Shown here: positions 12,719 to 21,277 of the stretch, in pieces | Layout of the letters: each line of letters starts with the position of its first letter | How positions within the stretch are numbered: position 1 is the first letter of the stretch | Source of the DNA: Gluconacetobacter diazotrophicus PA1 5 | GTDB taxonomy: Bacteria > Pseudomonadota > Alphaproteobacteria > Acetobacterales > Acetobacteraceae | Length of the DNA stretch: 64,000 bases | Direction of reading: 5' to 3' | NCBI RefSeq assembly: GCF_000021325.1 | Contig: NC_011365.1 | Span: forward strand, 1-64,000 | Notes under the pieces: generated by a model | Databases searched by the model: none | The model's input: only the letters and a program-made list of their open reading frames with translations | Told to the model about the DNA's origin: nothing | Translations under genes and position numbers: made by a program

Positions 12719-13489
12719 ATGCTGTTTTATGGAACCGAACTGAAATCGCGCCTGATGCTGGGCACCGCGCAATATCCGTCGCCCGAGATCCTGTCCGACG
12801 CGGTGCGCGCCGCCGAGGCCGGTGTGGTGACGGTGTCGTTGCGCCGCGAGTCCGCGGGCCAGAGGGCCGGTCAGGCCTTCTGGTCGATGATCCGGGACCT
12901 GGGCGTGCCGGTGCTGCCCAATACGGCGGGCTGCCATACGGTCAAGGAAGCGGTGACCACCGCCCACATGGCCCGCGAGGTATTCGACACCGACTGGATC
13001 AAGCTGGAGGTCATCGGCGAGTCAGACACGCTGCAGCCCGACATGTTCGGGCTGGTCGAGGCCGCGCGCATCCTGTCCCGGGACGGGTTCAAGGTGTTTC
13101 CCTACATGACCGAGGACCTGGTGGGCGCCGAACGCCTGCTGCAGGCGGGATGCGAGGTCCTGATGCCCTGGGGCGCGCCCATCGGGTCGGGCAAGGGGCT
13201 GAACAACGTGTTCGGCCTGCGCGCGCTGCGGGCGCATTTCCCCGACGTGCCGCTGGTCGTCGATGCCGGGATCGGCCTGCCGTCGCACGCGGCGCAGGCG
13301 ATGGAACTGGGCTATGACGCCGTGCTGATCAACACCGCCGTGGCCAAGGCCGGCGACCCGGTGCGCATGGCCCGCGCATTCCGCCTGGCGGTCGAGGCCG
13401 GGCTGATCGCGCGCGAGGCCGACCCGATTGAGGAACGTGACATGGCCGCACCCTCGACCCCGGTGCTGGGCCGGGCGATGCTGGCATGA
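12719..13489 (+). CDS. thiG: Thiazole synthase ThiG
   Basis: ThiG condenses 1-deoxyxylulose-5-phosphate, dehydroglycine and ThiS thiocarboxylate into the thiazole phosphate. It is a TIM-barrel protein of 256 residues. The Schiff-base lysine lies in [11 protein letters not shown] near residue 96-100, and the phosphate-binding end is [32 protein letters not shown] in outline. The stop TGA overlaps an ATG at 13486, which begins a chain of mini-ORFs leading to thiE. Confidence 0.95.
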   Translation: MLFYGTELKSRLMLGTAQYPSPEILSDAVRAAEAGVVTVSLRRESAGQRAGQAFWSMIRDLGVPVLPNTAGCHTVKEAVTTAHMAREVFDTDWIKLEVIGESDTLQPDMFGLVEAARILSRDGFKVFPYMTEDLVGAERLLQAGCEVLMPWGAPIGSGKGLNNVFGLRALRAHFPDVPLVVDAGIGLPSHAAQAMELGYDAVLINTAVAKAGDPVRMARAFRLAVEAGLIAREADPIEERDMAAPSTPVLGRAMLA

Positions 13490-13527
13490 GGGCTCTGGCA
13501 TGAGGAAGCTGGTATGAGGAAGCTGGT
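13486..13527 (+). repeat. Three tandem 14-bp units forming overlapping 5-codon ORFs
   Basis: Three consecutive 14-bp units lie at 13486-13499 (ATGAGGGCTCTGGC), 13500-13513 and 13514-13527 (both ATGAGGAAGCTGGT). Each unit supplies an ATG, and the stop of each 5-codon frame (MRALA, MRKLV, MRKLV) overlaps the next ATG as ATGA. Units 2 and 3 also supply an AGGAAG ribosome site five bases before the following ATG; unit 1 has only GAGGG. The last unit provides the ribosome site for thiE at 13528. The arrangement is seen directly; that ribosomes actually reinitiate along it is inference. Confidence 0.8.
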
Positions 13528-14136
13528 ATGAGCCTGGCGTCGCGTATCTATCCCGTTGTCGACCGGGCGGACTGGATCGACCGGCTGGGCGGGGCGGGGG
13601 CGCGCCTGATCCAGTTGCGCGTCAAGGATCTGCAGGGGGCGGCGCTGCTGGCGGAAATCCGCGCGGCGAAGGCCCATGCCGCGCGCCATGGCGTGACGCT
13701 GGTGTTGAACGATTATTGGCGCCTGGCCCTGGATGAGGGGATCGATTTCATTCACCTGGGCCAGGAAGACCTGGATACCGCCGATGTCGCCGCGATCCGC
13801 GCCGGCGGCATCCGCCTGGGGGTCAGCACGCATTCGACGGACGAACTGGACCGCGCCCTGTCGGTCGCGCCCGACTATGTCGCGCTGGGCCCCGTCTGGC
13901 CGACGAAGCTGAAGAAGATGCCGTGGGCACCCCAGGGGGTGGAACGGCTGGCGGAATGGAAGCGGCTGGTCGGTCCGGTGCCGCTGGTCGCCATCGGGGG
14001 AATCACGCTGGCGCGCGCGGCGTCGTGCATCGCGGCGGGGGCGGACTGCGTGTCCGCCGTATCCGATTTCACCGGCCAGCCGGACCCCGAGGCGCAGGTG
14101 CGCGCATGGCTGGCCGCGACCGGGGACATGACCTGA
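13528..14136 (+). CDS. thiE: Thiamine-phosphate synthase ThiE
   Basis: ThiE joins the thiazole phosphate and HMP pyrophosphate to give thiamine phosphate. The 202-residue TIM-barrel begins MSLASRIYPVVDRADW and contains LIQLRVKD near residue 30, LVLNDYWRLALDEG near 60, HLGQEDL near 79, the LGPVWPTKLKK loop near 118-128 and a C-terminal VAIGGITLARA. It ends the thi operon and is followed by a good terminator hairpin. HMP synthesis genes (thiC, thiD) are not in the window. Confidence 0.92.
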   Translation: MSLASRIYPVVDRADWIDRLGGAGARLIQLRVKDLQGAALLAEIRAAKAHAARHGVTLVLNDYWRLALDEGIDFIHLGQEDLDTADVAAIRAGGIRLGVSTHSTDELDRALSVAPDYVALGPVWPTKLKKMPWAPQGVERLAEWKRLVGPVPLVAIGGITLARAASCIAAGADCVSAVSDFTGQPDPEAQVRAWLAATGDMT

Positions 14137-14153
14137 ACCGGGTCGGATATGAC

Positions 14154-14180
14154 TGATCCTCTTTCTGAGGATCATGTTTT
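14154..14180 (+). terminator. Rho-independent terminator after thiE
   Basis: A perfect 8-bp stem TGATCCTC / GAGGATCA (14154-14161 and 14167-14174) with loop TTTCT is followed by TGTTTT. It starts 18 bp after the thiE stop, as expected for the end of the thi operon. Confidence 0.7.
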
Positions 14181-14441
14181 ACTGGTTTGTTATTGAAAGA
14201 AATAACAACCTGAACCGGTGAGGCCGCGTCGCCGCCACGGCCCTGTGTTTCAGCGCCGCAGCATAACGTGACCGGGCCGCGTCGTTGCCCGATTCCCGCC
14301 GGTATGCTTTTTCGGAACCGTCCGCGCGACACAGGCGCTAATCTTGCTACGCCTGATTCGGCGTGCGTGGATAGCCATCAGAAGGTCACACTCCCCACGA
14401 CAGATCAGGTGCGGTGTGGACTGACAAGGAGACGATGACGG
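14181..14441. other. Non-coding gap between thi operon and antiporter gene
   Basis: With the terminator this is a 305-bp gap. No gene was supported. It contains a perfect palindromic arm pair GTTATT-GAAAGA-AATAAC at 14189-14206, which could be an operator for the downstream antiporter or a second weak hairpin. Immediately before 14442 there is an AAGGAG ribosome site at 14425-14430. Confidence 0.5.
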
Positions 14442-17066
14442 ATGGCGGTGACGGGCCTGGCTGCGGTTCTTCTGGCGATTGCCGTGCTGCTGGTGATCGT
14501 CAGCGCCGTGCAGCCGATCGCCCGGCGCCTGGAACTGTCCGAAACGGTCCTGCTGGCGGTCGTCGGCATCCTGCTGGGCGGTTCCGCCGATCTGGTGCTG
14601 CGCAGTTCCTATACCGACCTGTTCAACGGCGCCGCCGAAACGCTGCTGGATTTCCCGCTGAACAGCGAAGCCTTCCTGCTGATCTTCCTGCCGGCCCTGG
14701 TATTCCAGGGGGCGCTGGCGATCGATGTCCGGCGCCTGGCGCACGAGACGGCGACGGTGCTGCTGCTGGCGGTGGTGGCGGTGGTCGTGTCCACCGCCAC
14801 GATCGGGCTGGCGCTGTTTCCCTTCGCCAGCCTGCCGCTGTCGGTGTGCCTGCTGCTGGGGTCGATCGTGGCGACCACCGACCCGTCGGCGGTGGCCGGC
14901 ATCTTTCGTGATATCGGGGCGACCAGCCGGCTGACGCGCCTGGTCGAGGGCGAGGCCCTGCTGAACGACGCGGCCGCGATTTCGATCTTCTCGATCCTGC
15001 TGACGGCGGTGACGTCGCATCACCCCATCGCGCCGGGTGCGGCGCTGATGGATTTCACCCTGGCATTCAGCGGCGCCCTGGTGATGGGCGTGCTGTTCGG
15101 ACGGCTGACCCTGCTGCTGATCACCATGCTGGGCGCGGCACCGGCGGCTGAAATCACGCTGACGGTGGCGCTGCCCTATATCGTCTACATCGTCTGCGAC
15201 GAATTCCTGGGGTTCTCGGGGGTGGTCGCCACGGCGACGGCGGGGCTGACCCTGTCGGTCTACGGGCCTTCGACCTTCCGGCCGCAGACATGGCGGTTCC
15301 TGAACGAACTGTGGCAGCAACTGGTGTTCTGGGCGGGTTCGCTGGTGTTCGTGCTGGCGTCGATGCTGGTGCCGCGCCTGCTGGTGGGCATGACGCGCTG
15401 GGACTGCGTGCTGATCCTGATCGCGACGGGCGCGGGCCTGCTGGCGCGCGGCGCCGTGGTGTTCGGCCTGCTGCCCGTGCTGGCGGCGACGCGCCTGTCG
15501 CCCCCGGTGCCGAACCCGTTCAAGGTGACGATGGTCTGGGGCGGCCTGCGCGGCGCGATCACCCTGGCGCTGGCCCTGGCGGTGACCGAAAACGAGCATG
15601 TCGCGACCCCGGTGGCGCATTTCATCGGCATCATCGCCACCGGCTTTGTCCTGATCACCCTGTTCGTCAACGGCACGACGCTGCGCTATCTGGTCGTGTT
15701 CCTGAAGCTGGACCAGCTTTCGCCCATCGACCAGGCCCTGCGCCACCAGGTGCTGGGCATCGGCCTGGGCGAGGTGCGCGACCGCACCCATGAAATGGCC
15801 GAGGAACTGGGGTTTTCCCGCGCCGTGGCCGGCAATGTCATGAGCATGCTGGACCGCCGCGTGGCGGAAGAGGAACAGGCCAACACCTTCGACACGGCGC
15901 TGGCCGACCGGCAGCGGGTGACGCTGGCGCTGATCGTGGTGGCGAACAAGGAACGGTCGATCCTGCTGGACCTGTTCCGCATCCAGGGCCTGTCGCGCCC
16001 GGTGATGGAAACGCTGCTGCGCTCGGCCGAGGCGATGGTGGACGGTGCCCGGCTGGAAGGGCGGTTCGGCTACGTGCGCGCGCTGCGGCGGCGCCTGCGT
16101 CCCTCGATGCGCTTCCGGCTGGCGCAGGTGATCCATCACCGCTTCCATTTCGACCAGCCCCTGATGTCCTGCATGACCGAGCGGTTCGAAATGCTGATGA
16201 TCAGCTATTTCGTCTCGCTGTCGCTGATCCGCTTCATGCGCACGCGCATGGAAGCGACGCTGGGCAGCCGCATCAGCGAGATCGTGGGCGAGGTCCTGGA
16301 ACGCCAGCGCAAATTGCTGAACGAGGCGCTGCAGACGCTGCGGCTGCATTATCATGGGTATTCCGAGGCCCTGGAGAGCCGGCTGCTGCAGCAGGTCGCT
16401 CTCCGGCTGGAGGGCGAGGAATACGACGCGCTGATGTCCGAATCCCTGATCAGCGAGGAACTGCACCGGGAACTGAGTCGCGACGTCGAACGCCGGCGCG
16501 GCCAGCTCGATTTCAAGCTGACCTTCAACATCAAGGCGGGGATCGAGGCCCGGCTGCGCAGCCTGCCGGTCTTCCATGGCCTGCCGGACGAGGCGCTGCA
16601 CGCGCTCGCCCCGCAGATGTCGATCCATTTCACCTCGCCGGGCGAGCGGCTGTACCATCGCGGACGGAAGGTGCGGATCGTCTATTTCATCAGCGCCGGC
16701 GTGACCGAGACGCATTATGCCGAGCATGATGTCCGCTTCGGCGCGGGCGATGTCCTGGGCGCGGACGAAGCCCTGTCGGGCGAGCGGGTGCATGCGGTCA
16801 GCCGCTCGCTGCAATTCGGGCATTTCCTGACCATGAGCGCGCGCCGCTTCCGCCGGCTGGTCGCGGAATATCCGGTCATCCAGCACAATCTGGCGGAACT
16901 GGCGCGGGCACGCGAAACGTCCGAACGATCCGAGGTCCAGCTTGTCCCGACCGATGGCGACAACACCGTGGCGCCTTCGGACGAGGCGATCGCCCTGGCG
17001 ACGGCCTCGCTGTCCGACGCCCTGCCCGCGACGATGGGGCAGGACAGCCCGCCGTCCGGGGGCTGA
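14442..17066 (+). CDS. CPA1-type Na+/H+ antiporter with C-terminal cNMP-binding-like domain
   Basis: The 874-residue membrane protein has an N-terminal sodium/hydrogen exchanger domain of about 12 segments (residues 1-415), including TTDPSAV near 146 and LLNDAAA near 170, as expected for the ion site of NhaP/CPA1 proteins. A long charged helical region follows (420-690). Near 705-820 there is a cyclic-nucleotide-binding-type beta-roll, from LPVFHGLPDEAL through GDVLGADEALSGERVHAV. The Arg-Thr/Ser-Ala phosphate cassette of true cAMP binders is not clear, so the domain may respond to something else. The layout resembles that of eukaryotic SOS1 exchangers. It stands alone between terminators. 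Confidence 0.85.
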   Translation: MAVTGLAAVLLAIAVLLVIVSAVQPIARRLELSETVLLAVVGILLGGSADLVLRSSYTDLFNGAAETLLDFPLNSEAFLLIFLPALVFQGALAIDVRRLAHETATVLLLAVVAVVVSTATIGLALFPFASLPLSVCLLLGSIVATTDPSAVAGIFRDIGATSRLTRLVEGEALLNDAAAISIFSILLTAVTSHHPIAPGAALMDFTLAFSGALVMGVLFGRLTLLLITMLGAAPAAEITLTVALPYIVYIVCDEFLGFSGVVATATAGLTLSVYGPSTFRPQTWRFLNELWQQLVFWAGSLVFVLASMLVPRLLVGMTRWDCVLILIATGAGLLARGAVVFGLLPVLAATRLSPPVPNPFKVTMVWGGLRGAITLALALAVTENEHVATPVAHFIGIIATGFVLITLFVNGTTLRYLVVFLKLDQLSPIDQALRHQVLGIGLGEVRDRTHEMAEELGFSRAVAGNVMSMLDRRVAEEEQANTFDTALADRQRVTLALIVVANKERSILLDLFRIQGLSRPVMETLLRSAEAMVDGARLEGRFGYVRALRRRLRPSMRFRLAQVIHHRFHFDQPLMSCMTERFEMLMISYFVSLSLIRFMRTRMEATLGSRISEIVGEVLERQRKLLNEALQTLRLHYHGYSEALESRLLQQVALRLEGEEYDALMSESLISEELHRELSRDVERRRGQLDFKLTFNIKAGIEARLRSLPVFHGLPDEALHALAPQMSIHFTSPGERLYHRGRKVRIVYFISAGVTETHYAEHDVRFGAGDVLGADEALSGERVHAVSRSLQFGHFLTMSARRFRRLVAEYPVIQHNLAELARARETSERSEVQLVPTDGDNTVAPSDEAIALATASLSDALPATMGQDSPPSGG

Positions 17067-17076
17067 TCCCCGGTTT
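17056..17076 (+). terminator. Candidate terminator overlapping the antiporter stop
   Basis: A CCGGGG / CCCCGG stem (17056-17061 and 17068-17073) with a 6-base loop is followed by TTT; the antiporter TGA lies in the loop. The short T-run makes it only a fair candidate. Confidence 0.4.
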
Positions 17077-17149
17077 CACCTTCCCGGATTGTTTTGTTAT
17101 CACGATGGAGTGGGTGAACGGCTATCGGTGATTTCAACCTGGAGGGTGC

Positions 17150-17605
17150 ATGCTGACATTGCAGGTTAACGGCGCGGCGCATCAGGTGGATGTTCCCGAT
17201 GACATGCCGCTGCTGTGGGTCCTGCGGGATGTCCTGGGCCTGCCGGGCACGAAATTCGGATGCGGCATCGGCGAATGCGGGGCCTGCACCGTGCATGTCG
17301 ACGGCCGGCCGGTGCGGGCCTGTTCCCTGCCGGTTTCCCTGGTCGGCGCGCGGCCGGTCACGACGATCGAAGGCCTGTCCGACGACCCGCTGGCAACCGG
17401 CGTGCGGCAGGCATGGCTGGAGATCGACGTCGTGCAGTGCGGATATTGCCAGACCGGGCAGATCATGGCGGCGGTGGCGCTGCTGAAGGCCAACCCCCAC
17501 CCCACCGACGAGGAGATCGAGCAGGCGATGGCCGGCAATATCTGTCGCTGCGGCACCTATCGCCGGATTCGCGCGGCTATCCGCAACGCCGCCGGGGCTG
17601 CGTGA
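17150..17605 (+). CDS. 2Fe-2S subunit of molybdenum hydroxylase-type dehydrogenase
   Basis: A 151-residue electron-transfer subunit with two [2Fe-2S] clusters, as in the small subunits of IorA/CoxS/aldehyde dehydrogenase proteins. The N-terminal plant-ferredoxin cluster uses CGIGECGAC with Cys38, 43, 46 and a later Cys58; the second cluster uses CGYCQTGQ (near 99-102) and CRCGTY (near 134-136). There is no signal peptide, so it must be exported with its Tat-dependent partner. The stop overlaps the next gene as TGATG at 17603-17607. In acetic acid bacteria a similar trio is the membrane-bound aldehyde dehydrogenase, but isoquinoline-type oxidoreductases share this sequence pattern. Confidence 0.9.
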   Translation: MLTLQVNGAAHQVDVPDDMPLLWVLRDVLGLPGTKFGCGIGECGACTVHVDGRPVRACSLPVSLVGARPVTTIEGLSDDPLATGVRQAWLEIDVVQCGYCQTGQIMAAVALLKANPHPTDEEIEQAMAGNICRCGTYRRIRAAIRNAAGAA

Positions 17606-19752
17606 TGGGCCGCACGATGCTGTCGCGCCGCCAGGCCCTGGCGGGCACGGGCGGCCTGCTGCTGGCGGCCATGCTGCCGCGCGGGGCGGCCCGGGCCGCG
17701 ACCCGGATCGTCGAGGACCAGACCGGCCCGTTCGCGCCCAACGCCTTCGTACGAATCGCACCCGATGGGGCCATCACGCTGATCCTGCCCAATGTCGAAA
17801 TGGGGCAGGGGATCTATACCGGCGAGGCGATGCTGATCGCCGAGGAACTGGATATCGGGCTGGAACAGATCCAGATCGAGGCCGCCCCCCCGGACGACGC
17901 CTACGTGACCAGGGAACTGGGCACGCAGGCAACCGGCGGATCGACCTCGACGATCGCGACGTGGAAGAGCCTGCGAGAAGCCGGGGCGGTGGCGCGGACG
18001 CTTCTGGTCCAGGCGGCGGCGGCCCAGTGGTCGGTCGATCCCGCATCCTGCACCACCGGGGGCGGCATGGTCCGGCACGAGGCGACGGGGCGCAGCCTGG
18101 CCTATGGCGAACTCGCAACCGCCGCCGCCGCCCTGCCGGTGCCGGCCGCACCCGTGACGCTGCGAGATCCGTCTTCCTTTCGCCTGGTCGGGCGATCCCA
18201 GCACCGTCTGGACGCGCCGGCCAAGGTCGCGGGAACCGCGACGTTCGGCATCGACGTGCAGGTACCGGGCATGCGCATCGGCACCGTGGCGGCCTGCCCG
18301 GTCATGGGCGGCGTGCTGGCGCATGTGGATGACAGCGCGGCGCGGCAGGTCCCCGGCGTGCGGGACGTCCTGACGATCGGCAATGCGGTCTGCGTGGTCG
18401 GGAACCATTTCTGGGCAGCGCGCAAGGGGCTGGATGCCCTGGTGATCACATGGGACGAAGGCGTCAACGCGGCGGTTTCCACCGATACGATCTATCGCCA
18501 GTTGCACGAGGCGCTGGACGGTCCGGCCATTACCGCCCACGCCAAGGGCGACGCCAGGGCGGCGATCGCAGGTGCCACGACGCGGGTCGAGGCCGTGTAC
18601 CAGCAGCCCCTGCTGGCCCACGCGCCGATGGAGCCGATCAACTGCACCGTGCAGGTCACGCCCGAACGCTGCGACATCTGGGTGGGTTCGCAGGTACCTA
18701 TGCGCGCGCGCGACGCGGCGGCGGACATCACCGGGCTGGGCAAGGACCGGGTCCATGTCCACAACCAGTATATCGGCGGCGGCTTCGGCCGGCGGCTGGA
18801 ACATGAATATGTCATCCAGGCGGTGCAGTTCGCCCGTCAGGTCGCCTATCCGCTCAAGATCGTCTGGACGCGCGAGGAAGACCTGACGCTGGACCGCTTT
18901 CGTCCGGCCTATGTCGATCGCCTGGTCGGCGGCCTGGACCGGAAGGGAAACCTGGTCGGACTGTCGCACCGGATCGTCGGCCCCGCCGTGGTCGCCCGCT
19001 GGGCGCCCGAGGCGCTGCTGCCCAACGGGGTGGACGACGACCTGCTGGCCGCGACGGTCGAGACCCCGTACGCCATTCCCGCGATGTTCCTGGATTACGC
19101 CCGGCGCGAGGCCCCGGGCGTGGTCACCGCGTGGTGGCGCGGGGTAGGGGGCACGCGGGGCGTCTTCGTGGTCGAAAGCTTCATCGACGAACTGGCGGCG
19201 CGTGCCGGGAAGGATGCGGTGGCGTTTCGCCGCCAGATGACCGGGGGCAATCCCCGCGCCCGGGCGGTACTGGACCTGGCCGCCGAAAAGGCGAGCTGGG
19301 GCGAGCCGCTGCCCAAGCATGTCGGCCGCGGGATTGCCCTGCAATACGTGTTCGGCTCCTACCTGGCCACGGTGATGGAGGTCGACATGTCCGACATGGA
19401 CACGGTACGCGTCCTGCGCGCCGTGGTGGCCGTGGATTGCGGCCGGATGGTCAATCCCGACCAGGTCGTATCCCAGATCGAGGGCGGCCTGATCTTCGGC
19501 ATCAGCGCCGCCCTGTTCAACGAGGTGACGCTGCGCGACGGCCGCGTGCAGGAGACGAATTTCCATTCCTACCGGGTCCTGCGCATGAACGAATCCCCCA
19601 TGATCGAGGTGCATCTGGTGAACAGCACCGAGGACCCGGGCGGCATCGGCGAAACCGGCACGGCGGCGGCGGCGGCGGCGCTGGCCAACGCCATGGCCGC
19701 CGCCACCGGCCGGCGCTATCGCAGGCTGCCCCTGACGGGACCCCAGGCATGA
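17605..19752 (+). CDS. Molybdopterin-binding large subunit, IorB/aldehyde dehydrogenase type
   Basis: A 715-residue xanthine dehydrogenase-family subunit with the molybdenum cofactor. It begins with a Tat signal (LSRRQALAG then a hydrophobic stretch, ending in AARAA), so the holoenzyme is periplasmic. Family landmarks are GGGFGRRLEHEY near residue 390, WWRGVGGTRGVFVVESF near 508, and the C-terminal GGIGETG near 680 with the catalytic Glu. A run of Ala codons (about 19662-19682, GCG/GGC-rich) follows it. The start overlaps the small-subunit stop, and the stop overlaps the cytochrome start. The substrate is likely an aldehyde or an N-heterocycle; sequence alone does not decide. Confidence 0.88.
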   Translation: MGRTMLSRRQALAGTGGLLLAAMLPRGAARAATRIVEDQTGPFAPNAFVRIAPDGAITLILPNVEMGQGIYTGEAMLIAEELDIGLEQIQIEAAPPDDAYVTRELGTQATGGSTSTIATWKSLREAGAVARTLLVQAAAAQWSVDPASCTTGGGMVRHEATGRSLAYGELATAAAALPVPAAPVTLRDPSSFRLVGRSQHRLDAPAKVAGTATFGIDVQVPGMRIGTVAACPVMGGVLAHVDDSAARQVPGVRDVLTIGNAVCVVGNHFWAARKGLDALVITWDEGVNAAVSTDTIYRQLHEALDGPAITAHAKGDARAAIAGATTRVEAVYQQPLLAHAPMEPINCTVQVTPERCDIWVGSQVPMRARDAAADITGLGKDRVHVHNQYIGGGFGRRLEHEYVIQAVQFARQVAYPLKIVWTREEDLTLDRFRPAYVDRLVGGLDRKGNLVGLSHRIVGPAVVARWAPEALLPNGVDDDLLAATVETPYAIPAMFLDYARREAPGVVTAWWRGVGGTRGVFVVESFIDELAARAGKDAVAFRRQMTGGNPRARAVLDLAAEKASWGEPLPKHVGRGIALQYVFGSYLATVMEVDMSDMDTVRVLRAVVAVDCGRMVNPDQVVSQIEGGLIFGISAALFNEVTLRDGRVQETNFHSYRVLRMNESPMIEVHLVNSTEDPGGIGETGTAAAAAALANAMAAATGRRYRRLPLTGPQA

Positions 19753-21011
19753 GGGCGGTGCGTGCCGTCCTGGCGCTGGTGACGCTGGGCGTGGCCACGG
19801 GCGGCGTGGCCCAGGCCCAGGACCAGGCCCAAGTTCAGGCCCAGGATTCGGATCTGGTGCGGCGTGGCGCCTATCTGGAGCACGCGGCGGATTGCGAGGT
19901 CTGTCATACGAAACCGGGCGGCCGGCCCTTTGCGGGCGGGCGGGCCTTCGACCTTCCGGGGATCGGCACGATCTACGCCCCCAACATCACCCCGGACCGG
20001 GAAACCGGCATCGGCGCCTATACCGACGCGCAGTTCGATTCGGCGGTACGGGCCGGCGTCGCGCCGGGCTGGACGCATCTCTATCCCGTCATGCCCTACG
20101 CATCCTATGCGCGGATGACGGCGGACGACGTGCGTGCCATCCGGGCCTATCTGGCGACCCTGGCGCCGGTCCATGCGACGGCACGGGCCAACCGGGTGCG
20201 GTTCCCCTACAGTATCCGCCTGGCGATGGTGGCGTGGAACCTGCTGTATCGGCCCTCCAGCGCGATGATGGACGAACCGGGACGCTCGGCCGCGTGGAAT
20301 CGTGGCCGCTATCTGGTCGAGGCCGCGGGCCATTGCGCCGAATGCCATTCGCCCCGCACCATGATGCAGGCGACATCCGGCGCCCGGTCCTATGCGGGCG
20401 CGCTTACTGCGGGGTGGGAGGCGTATAATATCTCCTCCGATCCCGACAGCGGGATCGGGGCATGGACCGACGCGCAACTGACGGCGTACCTGTCCACCGG
20501 CCATGCCGACGGGCGCGGCACGGCCGCCGGACCGATGGCCGAAGTGGTCGGCTACAGCCTGCGGTATCTGACCCCGCAGGATATCGCGTCCATGGTGACC
20601 TATCTGCGCAGCCTGCCGGCCCGGCAGTCGAACGAGACCGTCGCCGCCATACCGCCGCAGGCCCTGGCCCACGCCACCCCCACGCACAGCAATGGCGAGC
20701 GGCTGTTCGCCGGCGCCTGCGCCGGGTGTCACCTGACGGACGGGCAGGGGCGGCAGGTCGATGAAGCCGCATTGTGGGGCGCGCGCAGCCTGGGCGAGAT
20801 CCAGGGGCGGAACCTGATCCAGACCATGGTCCAGGGATCGCGGCTGGATACCGCCCGGGGTGTGATGACGATGCCGGCCTTCGGCCCGGAATATCGCGAT
20901 CAGGACCTGGCGGACCTGGCGAACTACACGATCGGTCACTTCGCCAACCGCGTCGGGCACGTCACGGCCCAGGATATCGCGGCAGTGCGGCAGCCGGGGG
21001 GCGCGCATTGA
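19749..21011 (+). CDS. Triheme c-type cytochrome subunit of the Mo dehydrogenase
   Basis: A 420-residue exported protein with three covalent heme sites: CEVCH near residue 50, CAECH near 196 and CAGCH near 323. The Sec signal peptide (MRAVRAVLALVTLGVATGGVAQA) is followed by a Gln/Ala repeat (AQDQAQVQAQD). Three-heme cytochromes of this kind pass electrons from periplasmic aldehyde, alcohol or gluconate dehydrogenases to ubiquinone in acetic acid bacteria. Its ATGA overlap with the large-subunit gene shows it belongs to the same enzyme. Confidence 0.9.
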   Translation: MRAVRAVLALVTLGVATGGVAQAQDQAQVQAQDSDLVRRGAYLEHAADCEVCHTKPGGRPFAGGRAFDLPGIGTIYAPNITPDRETGIGAYTDAQFDSAVRAGVAPGWTHLYPVMPYASYARMTADDVRAIRAYLATLAPVHATARANRVRFPYSIRLAMVAWNLLYRPSSAMMDEPGRSAAWNRGRYLVEAAGHCAECHSPRTMMQATSGARSYAGALTAGWEAYNISSDPDSGIGAWTDAQLTAYLSTGHADGRGTAAGPMAEVVGYSLRYLTPQDIASMVTYLRSLPARQSNETVAAIPPQALAHATPTHSNGERLFAGACAGCHLTDGQGRQVDEAALWGARSLGEIQGRNLIQTMVQGSRLDTARGVMTMPAFGPEYRDQDLADLANYTIGHFANRVGHVTAQDIAAVRQPGGAH

Positions 21012-21031
21012 GAGGCTTTTGAAACAGCCTC
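21012..21031. terminator. Hairpin after the cytochrome gene
   Basis: GAGGCT / AGCCTC arms at 21012-21017 and 21026-21031 with an 8-base loop start directly after the cytochrome stop. There is no T-run on the plus strand; a TTTTTT run on the minus strand lies at 21033-21038, between this hairpin and the tRNA. It may end transcription from one or both sides. Confidence 0.35.
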
Positions 21032-21057
21032 GGAAAAAAGGGGAAAGACCCGACGCG

Positions 21058-21132
21058 TGGTAGCGGCGGACGGATTTGAACCGCCGACCAAGGGATTATG
21101 ATTCCCCTGCTCTACCGCTGAGCTACGCCGCC
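21058..21132 (-). tRNA. tRNA-Met, anticodon CAT (elongator type)
   Basis: Reading the minus strand, 75 bases fold as a tRNA with encoded CCA: acceptor GGCGGCG / CGCCGCT (first pair G-U), D-arm GCTC...GAGC, anticodon stem GGGGA / TCCCT around loop ATCATAA (anticodon CAT), and T-arm GGCGG-TTCAAAT-CCGTC. The GGAATCATAATCC anticodon arm is typical of alphaproteobacterial elongator tRNA-Met; initiator features are absent. A tRNA-Ile2 (lysidine-modified CAT) is the alternative but less likely. It is flanked by a 10-bp complementary pair (21048-21057 and 21135-21144). Confidence 0.95.
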
Positions 21133-21277
21133 ATCGCGTCGGGTAGGTTGGGAGATATCCCCCCCGTTGCGCAAAGTCAACCCGTGCATCGCGATTGATG
21201 CGATGCTTCCCACCGTGGTTAAAGAAAACCATCCTTTCCATTGATATGGCTTTGTTCATGCACAGTCTGCCACCCCG

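Noticed and set aside
14149-14196. A 15-codon ORF (MTDPLSED...) after thiE
   Set aside because: It coincides with the terminator hairpin and has no clear ribosome site; chance frame.
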